A DNA stretch of 64,000 bases from Aliarcobacter butzleri (GTDB lineage Bacteria; Campylobacterota; Campylobacteria; Campylobacterales; Arcobacteraceae), in contig NZ_LT906455.1 of the NCBI RefSeq assembly GCF_900187115.1, forward strand, positions 1,798,001 through 1,862,000, written 5' to 3'. Position 1 is the stretch's first letter. Each line of letters starts with the position of its first letter. This document shows positions 48,563 through 57,396 of the stretch, in pieces. The notes under the pieces were generated by a model. The model was not told the DNA's origin, did not search any database, and worked only from the letters and a program-made list of their open reading frames with translations. Made by a program: the position numbers and the translations under genes.

Positions 48563-49950
48563 TGATTGATAAAAAACATTTAGATTATTTAACTTCTATT
48601 GTAGGTGTTGAAAATATAAAAAGTGATAAAGCTCACTTAATTGCTTTTTGTTATGATGCAACAAGAAGTAGATTTGAACCTGATGCTGTAGTTTTTCCAA
48701 GACATGAACAGGACGTTAGTGATATTTTAAAATATTGTAATGAACATAAAATAGTTATCGTTCCAAGAGGAGCTGGTTCAGGTTTTACTGGTGGTGCACT
48801 TCCAGCAAATGGTGGAATTATTCTTTCACTTGAAAGACATATGAATAAACTACTTGAAATTGATATGGAAAATATGGTTGGAGTTGTTCAACCAGGACTT
48901 ATAAATATGCAATTTCAAAAAGCAGTTGAAGAAGTAGGACTATTTTATCCACCAGATCCAGCAAGTGAGGAATATTCGTCTCTTGGAGGAAATGTAAGTG
49001 AAAACGCAGGTGGAATGAGAGCTGCAAAATATGGTATTACAAAAGATTATGTAATGGCATTAAGAGCAGTTTTACCAAATGGAGATATTATAGTTGCTGG
49101 TAAAAAAACTATTAAAGATGTAGCAGGTTATAACACAGCTGGAATTTTAATAGCAAGTGAAGGAACTTTAGCAGTTATCACTGAAATTACTTTAAAACTA
49201 ATTCCAAAACCAAAATTCAAAAAAACATATATGGGAGTTTTTCCTAGCGTTGATAGTGCCATGACAGCTGTTTTTAAATCACTTGCTGCTGGTGCTAATC
49301 CTGTTGCAATGGAATTTTTAGATGCTCTTGTAATTAAAGCATTAAAACAAAAATTTCCTCATATTAGCCTTCCTGAAAATGCAGGTGGAATTTTAGTTGG
49401 TGATGTTGATGCAAGTAGTGAAGATGAAATAAACTCTCAATTAGAAACTTTAAAAAACTCTTTTGCACAAAATGGTTCTATTGATTTTATAGTGGCAAGT
49501 GATGAAGAAGAGAGCAAAAAGCTTTGGTTTGCAAGAAGAAATGCAAGTCCAGCAACTATGATTTATGGAACTAAAAAATTAAATGAAGATATTTCTGTTC
49601 CAAGAAGTAAATTACCAGTTGCATTAGAAGGAATCTATAAAATTGGTGGAAAATATGGATTCAACGTTCCTTGTTTTGGTCATGCAGGAGATGGAAATAT
49701 CCACGTAAATGTTATGGTTAAAGACAAAACAAATGAAAAAGAGATGGAAGATGGACATAAAGCTATCGAAGAAATTTTTCAATATGTTGTAGATTTAGGT
49801 GGAACTTTAAGTGGAGAACATGGTATTGGACTTTCAAAAGCACCATTTATGAATATTGCATTTACTGAAGCTGAGATGAATCTATTTAGAAGTATCAAAA
49901 AAGCTTTTGACCCAAATAACATCTTAAATCCTTTTAAAATGGGATTATAA
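48562..49950 (+). CDS. glcD: Glycolate oxidase GlcD-like FAD-linked oxidase
   Basis: 462 residues. The FAD_binding_4 domain (IVPRGAGSGFTGGALP, GGNVSENAGGMRA) and the FAD_oxidase_C domain (GHAGDGNIHVN, SGEHGIGLSKA) are complete. It oxidises a 2-hydroxyacid such as glycolate or D-lactate and feeds electrons to the respiratory chain. GlcE/GlcF partners are not adjacent. Substrate unproven. Confidence 0.92.
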   Translation: MIDKKHLDYLTSIVGVENIKSDKAHLIAFCYDATRSRFEPDAVVFPRHEQDVSDILKYCNEHKIVIVPRGAGSGFTGGALPANGGIILSLERHMNKLLEIDMENMVGVVQPGLINMQFQKAVEEVGLFYPPDPASEEYSSLGGNVSENAGGMRAAKYGITKDYVMALRAVLPNGDIIVAGKKTIKDVAGYNTAGILIASEGTLAVITEITLKLIPKPKFKKTYMGVFPSVDSAMTAVFKSLAAGANPVAMEFLDALVIKALKQKFPHISLPENAGGILVGDVDASSEDEINSQLETLKNSFAQNGSIDFIVASDEEESKKLWFARRNASPATMIYGTKKLNEDISVPRSKLPVALEGIYKIGGKYGFNVPCFGHAGDGNIHVNVMVKDKTNEKEMEDGHKAIEEIFQYVVDLGGTLSGEHGIGLSKAPFMNIAFTEAEMNLFRSIKKAFDPNNILNPFKMGL

Positions 49951-49951
49951 T
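49946..49951 (+). promoter_or_regulatory. -10 box for the BrkB-like gene, apparently leaderless
   Basis: TATAAT overlapping the glcD stop codon ends six bases before the next ATG, with no ribosome site between. Confidence 0.4.
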
Positions 49952-49957
49952 TTAGTT

Positions 49958-50743
49958 ATGCAAAAAGAAGATGGTAATATAAATCTTTTAAAAAAATTTA
50001 TTCTTGCTGTTGATTCATTTTTTAATGATGATACAACTTACTATGCAGCGAGTTTAAGTTTTTTTACTATCTTCTCTATTTTACCAATAATTGCTCTAGC
50101 AATAGCAATTATTTCAAATTTTCCAGAATTTCATGCTTATATGAATACTTTTACTATTTATCTGTTTAATTTTATAAATCCAACTCATTCAAAAGATATA
50201 ATCGAAGCTTTAGAAAACTATATTTCTAATTCAAACAAATTAGGATTTTTAGGAATTATTTATATGATATTTGTTTTTGTGATGTTTTTTAAAGATTATG
50301 ATTATATTGTAAATAAAATTCACGAAACAATAAGACGTCCTGTTATATTATCTTTTTTTATTTATTCTTTATTTTTTATAATATTTCCTCTATTTTTTGT
50401 CATTTTAACTTTTGTTTTGTCATTCTTAGAAAATGATTTTTTGCGAAACTCTATATCTTTTATATTTACTTGGTTTATATTTTTTAGTTTATTTAAATTA
50501 AGTGCAAATAAAAAAATAGCTAATTATGCAGCTTTAATATCATCATTTTTTACTTTAGCAGTTTTAAGTATCTCTAAAAATCTATTTATTTATTATGTAA
50601 TTTATAATAAAACTTATACAACTATTTATGGTTCACTTGCTACTTTATTGTTTACATTTTTTTGGATTTATGTTTCATGGATAATATATTTATATGGAAT
50701 AAAGATGTGTCACAAACTAGATTTAAAAATGAAAAAATCTTAA
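49958..50743 (+). CDS. YihY/BrkB family membrane protein
   Basis: 261 residues, six predicted membrane helices. DDTTYYAASLSFFTIFSILP near residue 25 and LATLLFTFFWIYVSWIIYLYG at the end (quoted in part) are the family's conserved blocks. Its function is not established; it was once misnamed ribonuclease BN. It is convergent with the HNH-like gene, overlapping by 4 bases. Confidence 0.88.
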   Translation: MQKEDGNINLLKKFILAVDSFFNDDTTYYAASLSFFTIFSILPIIALAIAIISNFPEFHAYMNTFTIYLFNFINPTHSKDIIEALENYISNSNKLGFLGIIYMIFVFVMFFKDYDYIVNKIHETIRRPVILSFFIYSLFFIIFPLFFVILTFVLSFLENDFLRNSISFIFTWFIFFSLFKLSANKKIANYAALISSFFTLAVLSISKNLFIYYVIYNKTYTTIYGSLATLLFTFFWIYVSWIIYLYGIKMCHKLDLKMKKS

Positions 50744-51306
50744 TTTTTCACTAAATCTAATAATTTATCATTTAAAGAAATGTGTAAATTTCCTTTTGAA
50801 TCATTTTGATTAAAATCTACAATTTTATAACAATCAAAACACAATATTATAATATTTTCAAAATGGTAAGTACCACCATCTTTTATCTCTTTTGCAAAAG
50901 CTGTATGAACATCAGTTAATTCAGCTAAAAATTTTCCACATCTATTACAACAACCCTCATCTCTTCTATAAACAAACTCTTTTCTTTTTAGCCAGTCAAC
51001 TGGATATTTAAAATTTGTTGCCGAATTTAAGTTATATCCATTCCAAAGTTTATCTTTTTGAATTGATTTTTGAGTAGTTTTTATATATTCAAAGTTTTGA
51101 AATTGTTTAACAATATTTTCAATCATTAAACTTTTTCTAACTTTTAGATTTGTTTCATTTTCAAAATGTTTTGAGACACTGTAATCTATTTTAATTTTTG
51201 GATGATTAGTTTTCATATAAGATTCTAAAATTTCTAAAAATATTTCAAATTCATCAATTTTAGTATCTTCTTTTGTAGAAAACATCTTTTTTAGTGTCTC
51301 AATCAA
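50740..51306 (-). CDS. Degenerate HNH-like zinc-finger protein
   Basis: 188 residues. The C-terminal 70 residues carry two CxxC pairs (CNRCGKF, CFDCYK) and FENIIILC, the layout of an HNH nuclease finger. The last position is Tyr instead of the usual His and only one His (VHTAF) precedes, so activity is doubtful. The N-terminal 100 residues match nothing I recognise. It lies 2 bases after murA in a probable operon. Possibly a housekeeping DNA/RNA-binding protein of this lineage. Confidence 0.55.
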   Translation of the reverse strand: MIETLKKMFSTKEDTKIDEFEIFLEILESYMKTNHPKIKIDYSVSKHFENETNLKVRKSLMIENIVKQFQNFEYIKTTQKSIQKDKLWNGYNLNSATNFKYPVDWLKRKEFVYRRDEGCCNRCGKFLAELTDVHTAFAKEIKDGGTYHFENIIILCFDCYKIVDFNQNDSKGNLHISLNDKLLDLVKN

Positions 51307-51308
51307 AA

Positions 51309-52577
51309 TTAGTCCTCTTTAGATCTTTTTACATCTGCACCAATAAGAGAAAGTTTACCTTCAAGATTTTCATACCCTCTATCAAGATGATAAATTCTGT
51401 GAATATTTGTCTCTCCGTTAGCTACAAGTGCAGCTAATACAAGAGCAGAAGAAGCTCTCAAATCAGTAGCCATAACATCTGTTCCATTTAAGCTTCCCAT
51501 TTTACCATTGATTGTCGCAATATTTCCATTTAGATGAATATCTGCTCCAAGTCTTAAAAGTTCACTAACATGCATAAATCTATTTTCAAATAATCTTTCA
51601 TCAATAGTACTTGTTCCATTTGCTTGAGTTGCAAGTGCCATAAATTGTGCTTGCATATCTGTTGGAAATCCAGGATATTCTGTTGTGATTATGTTTACAG
51701 GTTTTATTTCATTTGTTGGTAAAATTGTAACACTATTTTCATCTTGTAATACTTCAAAATTCATTTCTTCAAGTTTTGAAATAACTGCTTCAAGATGTAA
51801 AGGAATAACTTTGTTTATTTTTAACTTTTTATTTGTAATTGCAGCAGCACACATATAAGTTCCAGCTTCGATTCTATCAGGAATTACATCAAAAGGTTTT
51901 ATATCAATTAATTTTTGTCCTGTTCCTTCTATTACAATTTTTGATGTTCCAATACCTTCTATTTTAACACCACTATTTGCTAAAACTTCACAAAGCTGTA
52001 CAATTTCAGGTTCTTTTGCTGCATTTATAATTGTTGTTACACCATGGGCAAGAGCTGCTGCCATAACTATATTTTCAGTTCCACCAACAGTTACTTTATC
52101 AAATACAATTTTTGCACCTTTTAAACCATTTGGTGCTGTTGCTTTTATATATCCTTGAAGAATCTCTATTTTTGCACCCATTTGCTCTAATGCTTTTAAG
52201 TGTAAATCAACTGGTCTTTGACCTATTGCACAACCTCCTGGAAGAGAAACTTCGCAATGTCCAAATCTAGCTAATAATGGACCTAAAACTAAAATTGAAG
52301 CTCTCATAGTTTTTACAATATCATAAGTTGCTGTCGTATTATTTATAGTTGAAGTATTTATTTTTACTTTGTTTTCTTCTTTTACAAAACTTCCACCAAG
52401 TTTTAAAATAAGTTTTAAAAAAGTATTTATATCTACAACATTTGGTAAATTACCAATAGTAATCTCATTTTTTCCTAAAATTGTACAAGCAATCAAAGGT
52501 AAAGCAGCATTTTTTGCTCCAGATATTTCTACACTTCCTGAAATATCTTTTCCACCAACAATTTTTAAATATTCCAT
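51309..52577 (-). CDS. murA: UDP-N-acetylglucosamine 1-carboxyvinyltransferase
   Basis: 422 residues; first committed step of peptidoglycan synthesis. The catalytic Cys is in [15 protein letters not shown], so fosfomycin sensitivity is expected on that residue alone. GAKNAALPL near residue 20 and [14 protein letters not shown] also match. I choose the ATG at 52577 because AGGAAG lies 4 bases before it; the ATG at 52598 is upstream of that site and has none. Confidence 0.96.
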   Translation of the reverse strand: MEYLKIVGGKDISGSVEISGAKNAALPLIACTILGKNEITIGNLPNVVDINTFLKLILKLGGSFVKEENKVKINTSTINNTTATYDIVKTMRASILVLGPLLARFGHCEVSLPGGCAIGQRPVDLHLKALEQMGAKIEILQGYIKATAPNGLKGAKIVFDKVTVGGTENIVMAAALAHGVTTIINAAKEPEIVQLCEVLANSGVKIEGIGTSKIVIEGTGQKLIDIKPFDVIPDRIEAGTYMCAAAITNKKLKINKVIPLHLEAVISKLEEMNFEVLQDENSVTILPTNEIKPVNIITTEYPGFPTDMQAQFMALATQANGTSTIDERLFENRFMHVSELLRLGADIHLNGNIATINGKMGSLNGTDVMATDLRASSALVLAALVANGETNIHRIYHLDRGYENLEGKLSLIGADVKRSKED

Positions 52578-52610
52578 AATCTTCCTATAAACAGTCATTT
52601 TTGGGCTAAT

Positions 52611-52616
52611 ATTATC
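52611..52616 (-). promoter_or_regulatory. Candidate -10 box of murA
   Basis: GATAAT on the minus strand 34 bases before the murA ATG. An AAAATAAG/CTTATTTT inverted repeat (52618-52646) lies between it and the divergent promoter. Confidence 0.35.
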
Positions 52617-52660
52617 TAAAATAAGCTTTATTTTTTACCTTATTTTAATAGCATAAGCAC

Positions 52661-52666
52661 TACAAT
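52661..52666 (+). promoter_or_regulatory. Candidate -10 box of the EamA transporter gene
   Basis: TACAAT 29 bases before the TTG start at 52695. Confidence 0.35.
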
Positions 52667-52694
52667 CGCATTTTTATACGATTAAGGAATTATT

Positions 52695-53579
52695 TTGGAT
52701 GAACAATTATCAAAAGGAATAAAATATATACTTCTTGCTTCATTTTTATTTGCACTTATGAGTGTTGCTGCAAAACATTTAAGTAACTCTATGAGCTCAG
52801 TAGAAGTTGTATTTTTTAGAAATATTTTTGGAGTAATATTTATTTTAATATCTATTTATCGCTCTCCATTAAAACAACTTGGTGGAAAATTTTGGTTATT
52901 AGTATTTAGAGGATTTATTGGCTTTGTTTCACTTTTATTTTTCTTTTATAATATTGCAAATATCCCTTTAGGTGAAGCCATGACTTTTTCAAAAACTTCA
53001 GCGATTTTCACAGCAATTTTTGCTTATTTATTTTTAAAAGAAAAACTTGGTTTTAAAGGCTGGATTGGAGTTTTTGTAGGATTTATAGGAATTTTATTTA
53101 TCACTGAATTTAATGGAACAAATTTAGAAAAAAGTGACTATTTAGGGATACTTTCAGGAATAGGAGCTGCACTTGCATATACTTCTGTGAGAGAATTAAG
53201 AAGATATTATGATTCAAGAGCAATAGTTTTATCTTTTATGGCAATAGGAGCACTTGGACCACTAATTTTAATGATAATTGGAAATTTTTATACAAACCCT
53301 CATCTTGATTTTATGTTAGCAACTTTTATAATGCCAGAAGTAAATGATTGGATATTTATTATCTTATTAGGAATTTTTGCAACTTTTGCACAAATCTTTA
53401 TGACAAAAGCATATTCTTTTGCAAAAGCTGGAATTATAGGCACTATTTCATATAGTGATATAGCATTTTCAATAATATTAGGAACTCTTTTAGGAGATAA
53501 AATCCCTTCATTTTTGATAGTTTTAGGTATAATCTTGATTATTATAAGTGGATTATTAGTATCTACTAAAAAAAATTGA
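52695..53579 (+). CDS. EamA/DMT-family transporter
   Basis: 294 residues with ten predicted membrane helices in two EamA repeats, the drug/metabolite transporter layout. FRNIFGVIF, EAMTFSKTSAIFTAIFAYLFLKE-type motifs and a second EamA half (PLILMI... AYSFAKAGIIG) are seen. Start is TTG: AAGGA lies 6 bases upstream and the nearby ATG is out of frame. Substrate unknown. It leads the kdsA operon by 12 bases. Confidence 0.86.
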   Translation: MDEQLSKGIKYILLASFLFALMSVAAKHLSNSMSSVEVVFFRNIFGVIFILISIYRSPLKQLGGKFWLLVFRGFIGFVSLLFFFYNIANIPLGEAMTFSKTSAIFTAIFAYLFLKEKLGFKGWIGVFVGFIGILFITEFNGTNLEKSDYLGILSGIGAALAYTSVRELRRYYDSRAIVLSFMAIGALGPLILMIIGNFYTNPHLDFMLATFIMPEVNDWIFIILLGIFATFAQIFMTKAYSFAKAGIIGTISYSDIAFSIILGTLLGDKIPSFLIVLGIILIIISGLLVSTKKN

Positions 53580-53591
53580 AGGATTTTTTAA

Positions 53592-54395
53592 ATGTTAAAA
53601 ATAATGACAGGACCATGTGTCCTTGAAGATAGAGATACAGTGATGAAAATCGCTGAAAAATTAAAACCTTTAAGTGAAGATAAAAGAGTAGAATTTTATT
53701 TTAAAGCTTCATTTGATAAAGCAAATAGAACAAGTTTAAGTTCATTTAGAGGACCAGGTCTTGATGAAGGACTAAAAATTTTTGAAGAGATAAAAAAAGA
53801 GTTTGGATATAAAGTTGTAACTGATATTCATGAGTCATACCAAGCAGCTCCTGCTGGAGAAATAATAGATATTTTACAAATTCCTGCTTTTTTATGTAGA
53901 CAAACAGATTTACTCGTAGCAGCTGCAAAAACTCCTGCAAAAATAAATATCAAAAAAGGACAGTTCCTTGCAGCTGATGCTATGAAACATCCTGTTGAAA
54001 AAGTATTAAATACAAGAGGAATAGACGAAGTATCTTATGAAAACTCGCAAAAAGCTGGTGTTTGGCTTTGTGAAAGAGGAAATACTTTTGGATATGGTGC
54101 TTTAGTTGTGGATATGAGAAACCTTATACTTCTACGACAATATGCTCCAGTAATTTTTGATGCAACTCATAGTGTACAAATACCAAGTACTGGTGGAACA
54201 ACAGGAGGAAATAGCTCTTTTGTACCATATATGGCAAGAGCAGCAGCAAGTGTTGGAGTAGATGGATTTTTCTTTGAAACACATATTGATCCAAAAACTG
54301 CAAAAAGTGATGGACCAAATATGCTACAAATTGATGATTTATATAAAACTATGAATGAGATTTTTGCAATCAAAGAAGCTTTAGGGTATAATTGA
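53592..54395 (+). CDS. kdsA: 3-deoxy-8-phosphooctulonate synthase
   Basis: 267 residues; condenses PEP and arabinose-5-phosphate to Kdo-8-phosphate for LPS. GPCVLEDRDTVMKIA at the N-terminus, KASFDKANRTS, LAADAMKHP, and DATHSVQIPS match the family. A Cys in TGPCV suggests the metal-dependent class, though this needs the full motif set. It precedes ribH-nusB-pyrF, a known epsilonproteobacterial order. Confidence 0.95.
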   Translation: MLKIMTGPCVLEDRDTVMKIAEKLKPLSEDKRVEFYFKASFDKANRTSLSSFRGPGLDEGLKIFEEIKKEFGYKVVTDIHESYQAAPAGEIIDILQIPAFLCRQTDLLVAAAKTPAKINIKKGQFLAADAMKHPVEKVLNTRGIDEVSYENSQKAGVWLCERGNTFGYGALVVDMRNLILLRQYAPVIFDATHSVQIPSTGGTTGGNSSFVPYMARAAASVGVDGFFFETHIDPKTAKSDGPNMLQIDDLYKTMNEIFAIKEALGYN

Positions 54396-54428
54396 TACCT
54401 TATTTTTAAACAAATTTTGGAGAAACAG

Positions 54429-54899
54429 ATGAAAGTAATAGAAGGTGTTTTAAGACTTAAAGGAAATGAAAAAATTGCCGTTATAAATGGTAGATTTAAT
54501 CACATAATAACAGATAGATTAGTAGAAGGTGCACGTGATGCTTTCAAAAGACATGGTGGGAATGAAGACAATTTAGATTTGATTTTAGTTCCAGGAGCTT
54601 TTGAAATTCCATTTGCTTTAGAAAAAGCATTATCAAGTGGAAAATATGATGCTGTTTGTTGTGTTGGTGCAGTAATAAGAGGAGCAACTCCACACTTTGA
54701 TTACATTAGTGCAGAAGCTACAAAAGGTATTGCTACAGTTGGACTAAAATATGGGAAACCTGTATCAAATGGTGTTTTAACAACTGATACAATAGAACAA
54801 GCAATTGAAAGAGCTGGTTCAAAAGTTGGTAACAAAGGTGCTGAAGCTATGGTTACTATTATTGAAATGTTAGATTTATATAACGAAATGGGGAAATAA
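54429..54899 (+). CDS. ribH: 6,7-dimethyl-8-ribityllumazine synthase
   Basis: 156 residues; penultimate step of riboflavin synthesis, usually a 60-subunit capsid. [28 protein letters not shown] and [16 protein letters not shown] are family blocks. Start at the ATG at 54429 because GGAG sits 7 bases upstream; the TTG at 54417 overlaps that site. Confidence 0.96.
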   Translation: MKVIEGVLRLKGNEKIAVINGRFNHIITDRLVEGARDAFKRHGGNEDNLDLILVPGAFEIPFALEKALSSGKYDAVCCVGAVIRGATPHFDYISAEATKGIATVGLKYGKPVSNGVLTTDTIEQAIERAGSKVGNKGAEAMVTIIEMLDLYNEMGK

Positions 54900-54901
54900 T
54901 T

Positions 54902-55297
54902 TTGGCAACTAGAACACAAGCAAGAGAGTCTGTTATTGGTCTATTATATGCTTATGATTTAGGAAATGATGGTATTACTAAATTTGTAGATGAAATTTTA
55001 GAAGAGAAAAAAATAAGAAATAATCAAAAAGATTTTGCACTTAATTTATTTAATGGAACTATCAAAAATTTAAGCCAAATTGATGAAAATATAGTTTCAA
55101 ACTTAAATCAAGGAACATTAAGTGATATAGGTTCTGTTGAAAAATCTATTTTAAGACTTGCAATTTATGAAATTTTATTTGAAAGTTTACCAAAAGCAAT
55201 AATTATAAATGAAGCTATCGAACTATCAAAAAGATTAGCTAGTGATGGTGCTCCAAAATTTATAAATGGTTTACTTGATAAAATAGTAAAGGCTTAA
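54902..55297 (+). CDS. nusB: Transcription antitermination factor
   Basis: 131 residues, all-helical. [16 protein letters not shown] at the start, [30 protein letters not shown] at the end (quoted only as landmarks, in part) match NusB. It binds boxA RNA with S10 during rRNA transcription. TTG start preceded by GGGGAAAT overlapping the end of ribH, gap 2. Confidence 0.94.
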   Translation: MATRTQARESVIGLLYAYDLGNDGITKFVDEILEEKKIRNNQKDFALNLFNGTIKNLSQIDENIVSNLNQGTLSDIGSVEKSILRLAIYEILFESLPKAIIINEAIELSKRLASDGAPKFINGLLDKIVKA

Positions 55298-55298
55298 A

Positions 55299-55997
55299 AT
55301 GAATAAAGCTATGAAATTATGTGTATCTTTAGATTTAGAAACAGCTAAAGAAAATTTAGACCTTGTAAAACAGTTAAAAGATTTTGATGTATGGTTAAAA
55401 GTTGGGTTTAGAACTTATTTAAGAGATGGTAAAAAGTTTTTAGAAGAGTTAAAAGCTATAAATCCAAATTTTAAAATATTTTTAGATTTAAAACTATACG
55501 ATATTCCAAATACAATGGCTGATGCAGCTGAAGATATATCAAAATTTGGAATAATTGATATGTTCAATGTTCACGCAAGTGCTGGAATTATTGCTATGAA
55601 AACAGTTATGGAAAGGATAAAAGATATTCCAAATAAACCTTTAGTTCTAGCTGTAACTGCTCTTACATCATTTGATAATGAAAATTTTAAAGCAATTTAT
55701 AATGAAGATATAGAAACAAAAGCAAGACAATTTGCAAAAGATACTTTTGAAGCAGGAATGGATGGGGTTGTATGCTCAGCTTTTGAGAGTTTAGATATAA
55801 AAAATAACACTTCAAAAGATTTTATTACTTTATGTCCAGGAATTCGTCCTTTTGGAGAAGATAGTGGTGACCAAAAAAGAGTTGCTGATATTGCTTTTTC
55901 AAAAGAAAATTTAGTAGATTTTATAGTTGTTGGAAGACCTATTTACAAATCAAATAATCCAAAAAAAGTTGTAGAAGAGATATTAAAAAGCATTTAA
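55299..55997 (+). CDS. pyrF: Orotidine-5'-phosphate decarboxylase
   Basis: 232 residues; last step of UMP synthesis. The catalytic DxKxxD set lies in [36 protein letters not shown] and VVGRPIYKS complete the pattern. It starts 1 base after nusB and ends the operon before the tRNA genes. Confidence 0.96.
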   Translation: MNKAMKLCVSLDLETAKENLDLVKQLKDFDVWLKVGFRTYLRDGKKFLEELKAINPNFKIFLDLKLYDIPNTMADAAEDISKFGIIDMFNVHASAGIIAMKTVMERIKDIPNKPLVLAVTALTSFDNENFKAIYNEDIETKARQFAKDTFEAGMDGVVCSAFESLDIKNNTSKDFITLCPGIRPFGEDSGDQKRVADIAFSKENLVDFIVVGRPIYKSNNPKKVVEEILKSI

Positions 55998-56041
55998 TAT
56001 CCCTTTTTCACATTTTAAGTCATATTTAAGAGATATGTTAT

Positions 56042-56047
56042 TATAAT
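56042..56047 (+). promoter_or_regulatory. Candidate -10 box for the tRNA pair
   Basis: TATAAT 45 bases upstream of the tRNA-Ser gene, in the gap after pyrF. Confidence 0.4.
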
Positions 56048-56091
56048 TCCCATCCTGATTTTATTAAAATAAATTCAGACAGCTGAAGAAT

Positions 56092-56182
56092 GGACAGTTG
56101 GGTGAGTTGGCTGAAACCACCTCCCTGCTAAGGAGACGTACTGGCAACGGTACCGAGGGTTCAAATCCCTCACTGTCCGCCA
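56092..56182 (+). tRNA. tRNA-Ser (GCT)
   Basis: Acceptor arms GGACAGT and ACTGTCC pair over 7 bases with G discriminator and encoded CCA. The anticodon loop is CTGCTAA (anticodon GCT). A long variable arm (GTACTGGCAACGGTACC) is present, as class II tRNA-Ser requires, and the T loop reads GGTTCAAATCC. Confidence 0.95.
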
Positions 56183-56186
56183 TCGT

Positions 56187-56263
56187 GGGTCATTAGCTCA
56201 GCTGGTTAGAGCACTCGGCTCATAACCGAGTGGTCGAAGGTTCGAGTCCTTCATGACCCACCA
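56187..56263 (+). tRNA. tRNA-Met (CAT)
   Basis: Acceptor GGGTCAT/ATGACCC, A discriminator, encoded CCA; D arm GCTCAGCTGGTTAGAGC, anticodon loop CTCATAA between CTCGG/CCGAG, T arm GAAGGTTCGAGTCCTTC. The first pair is G-C, so it is not the initiator. Lysidine-type tRNA-Ile(CAT) is the alternative. It lies 4 bases after tRNA-Ser. Confidence 0.88.
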
Positions 56264-56368
56264 CTTATTTAAAACATTCCCTTAAAAATCCATATATACT
56301 TATCAATTTAGCAAAACATTTACAATTTCTAAAACTAAAATTTATTAAATTCTTTTATAAGCAATCAT

Positions 56369-56387
56369 AGTAAAATTAATAATTACT
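56369..56387. promoter_or_regulatory. Possible metal-regulator operator upstream of the Feo-type operon
   Basis: AGTAA, nine AT bases, TTACT: an imperfect dyad about 58 bases upstream of the first small gene, overlapping a TAAAAT -10-like hexamer. Position fits a Fur-like repressor, but the match to a Fur box is loose and AT-rich DNA produces such dyads by chance. Confidence 0.25.
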
Positions 56388-56444
56388 ATTACTAAAGCTT
56401 TATTTCGCTATCATCAAACATTTATTTTAATTTTAGGAATTATT

Positions 56445-56564
56445 ATGGAAAACATCATATTATCAATTATTACTTTAGGCGCACTTTTTTATCTATACAA
56501 AAAAATTTTCAAAAATAACGGTTGCAATTGCGGAAAAGGTTCTTGTAAATCAAATGAAAAATAG
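56445..56564 (+). CDS. FeoB-associated Cys-rich membrane protein
   Basis: 39 residues. One membrane helix (ENIILSIITLGALFYLY, about 2-18), a short basic linker, then CNCGKGSC. This matches the small FeoB-associated Cys-rich membrane proteins (PF12669 type) found in feo operons. AGGA lies 9 bases before the ATG. It overlaps the ABC ATPase gene by 11 bases, and feoA/feoB lie 2.5 kb downstream in the same direction. It may bind Fe or help FeoB; its role is not established. Confidence 0.8.
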   Translation: MENIILSIITLGALFYLYKKIFKNNGCNCGKGSCKSNEK

Positions 56565-57396
56565 TGATATTATAATAGATATCTCAAATTTATCCTATTC
56601 ATACAATTCTAAAAGGATTTATGAAAATCTAAACTTGCAAATAAAAGAAGGCACTATTTTTGGTCTTTTAGGAAAGAATGGTGTAGGAAAGTCTACTTTA
56701 ATAAATATTTTAATGGGCTTTTTAAAACCAAACAGTGGAAAATGTTTGATTTTTGGAGAGCCATCTCATAACTTGAGTGCACAAATAAAAAAAGATATTG
56801 CTTTATTATATGAAGGATTTATAACTTATGATTTTATGAGCATAAAAGAGATAGAAAAATATTTTGCACCTTTTTATCCAAATTGGAAAAAACCTGTTTT
56901 TTATGAGTTAATAAATCTTATGAATTTAAATCATAATCAAAAACTCTCAACTTTATCTTTTGGGCAAAAATCACAAGTAATTTTAGGACTTTTATTTGCT
57001 CAAGATGCAAAACTACTAATTCTTGATGATTATTCGATGGGACTTGATGCAGGATACAGAAAGCTATTTATTGATTATTTAAAAGATTATGTAAAAGAAA
57101 CAAATAAAACTGTACTTATCACTTCACATATTATGAGTGATTTAGTTGATTTGATTGATGACATCGCAATCATACAAAAAGATAAAGAGATTTATAAAAA
57201 TAGTATGAAAAATTTTATAGAAAATTTTAGATGTTATAAATTAAACGAAAATGAACAAATAGATTTAAAAAATGTACATAGAGTTGAATCTCACAAAAAT
57301 TACAAAAAAATTTATACATTTGAAAATTTTGATTCATTAGAAGAATTACAAGTTGATTTTGAAGACAAATTTTTGGGATATGTAGGGAAATACTAA
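56554..57396 (+). CDS. ABC transporter ATPase in the Feo-type operon
   Basis: 280 residues, ABC-2 (YtrB/CcmA-like) ATPase. Walker A GKNGVGKST at 40-48, signature LSFGQ at 134-138, Walker B LLILDDYS at 154-161, switch His192. The catalytic Glu after Walker B is Asp159, and the Q-loop position appears to be Glu (LYEGF). Its partner permease starts in the last codon (overlap of 1 base). Flanked by a FeoB-associated protein and feoAB; substrate unknown. Confidence 0.88.
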   Translation: MKNSDIIIDISNLSYSYNSKRIYENLNLQIKEGTIFGLLGKNGVGKSTLINILMGFLKPNSGKCLIFGEPSHNLSAQIKKDIALLYEGFITYDFMSIKEIEKYFAPFYPNWKKPVFYELINLMNLNHNQKLSTLSFGQKSQVILGLLFAQDAKLLILDDYSMGLDAGYRKLFIDYLKDYVKETNKTVLITSHIMSDLVDLIDDIAIIQKDKEIYKNSMKNFIENFRCYKLNENEQIDLKNVHRVESHKNYKKIYTFENFDSLEELQVDFEDKFLGYVGKY

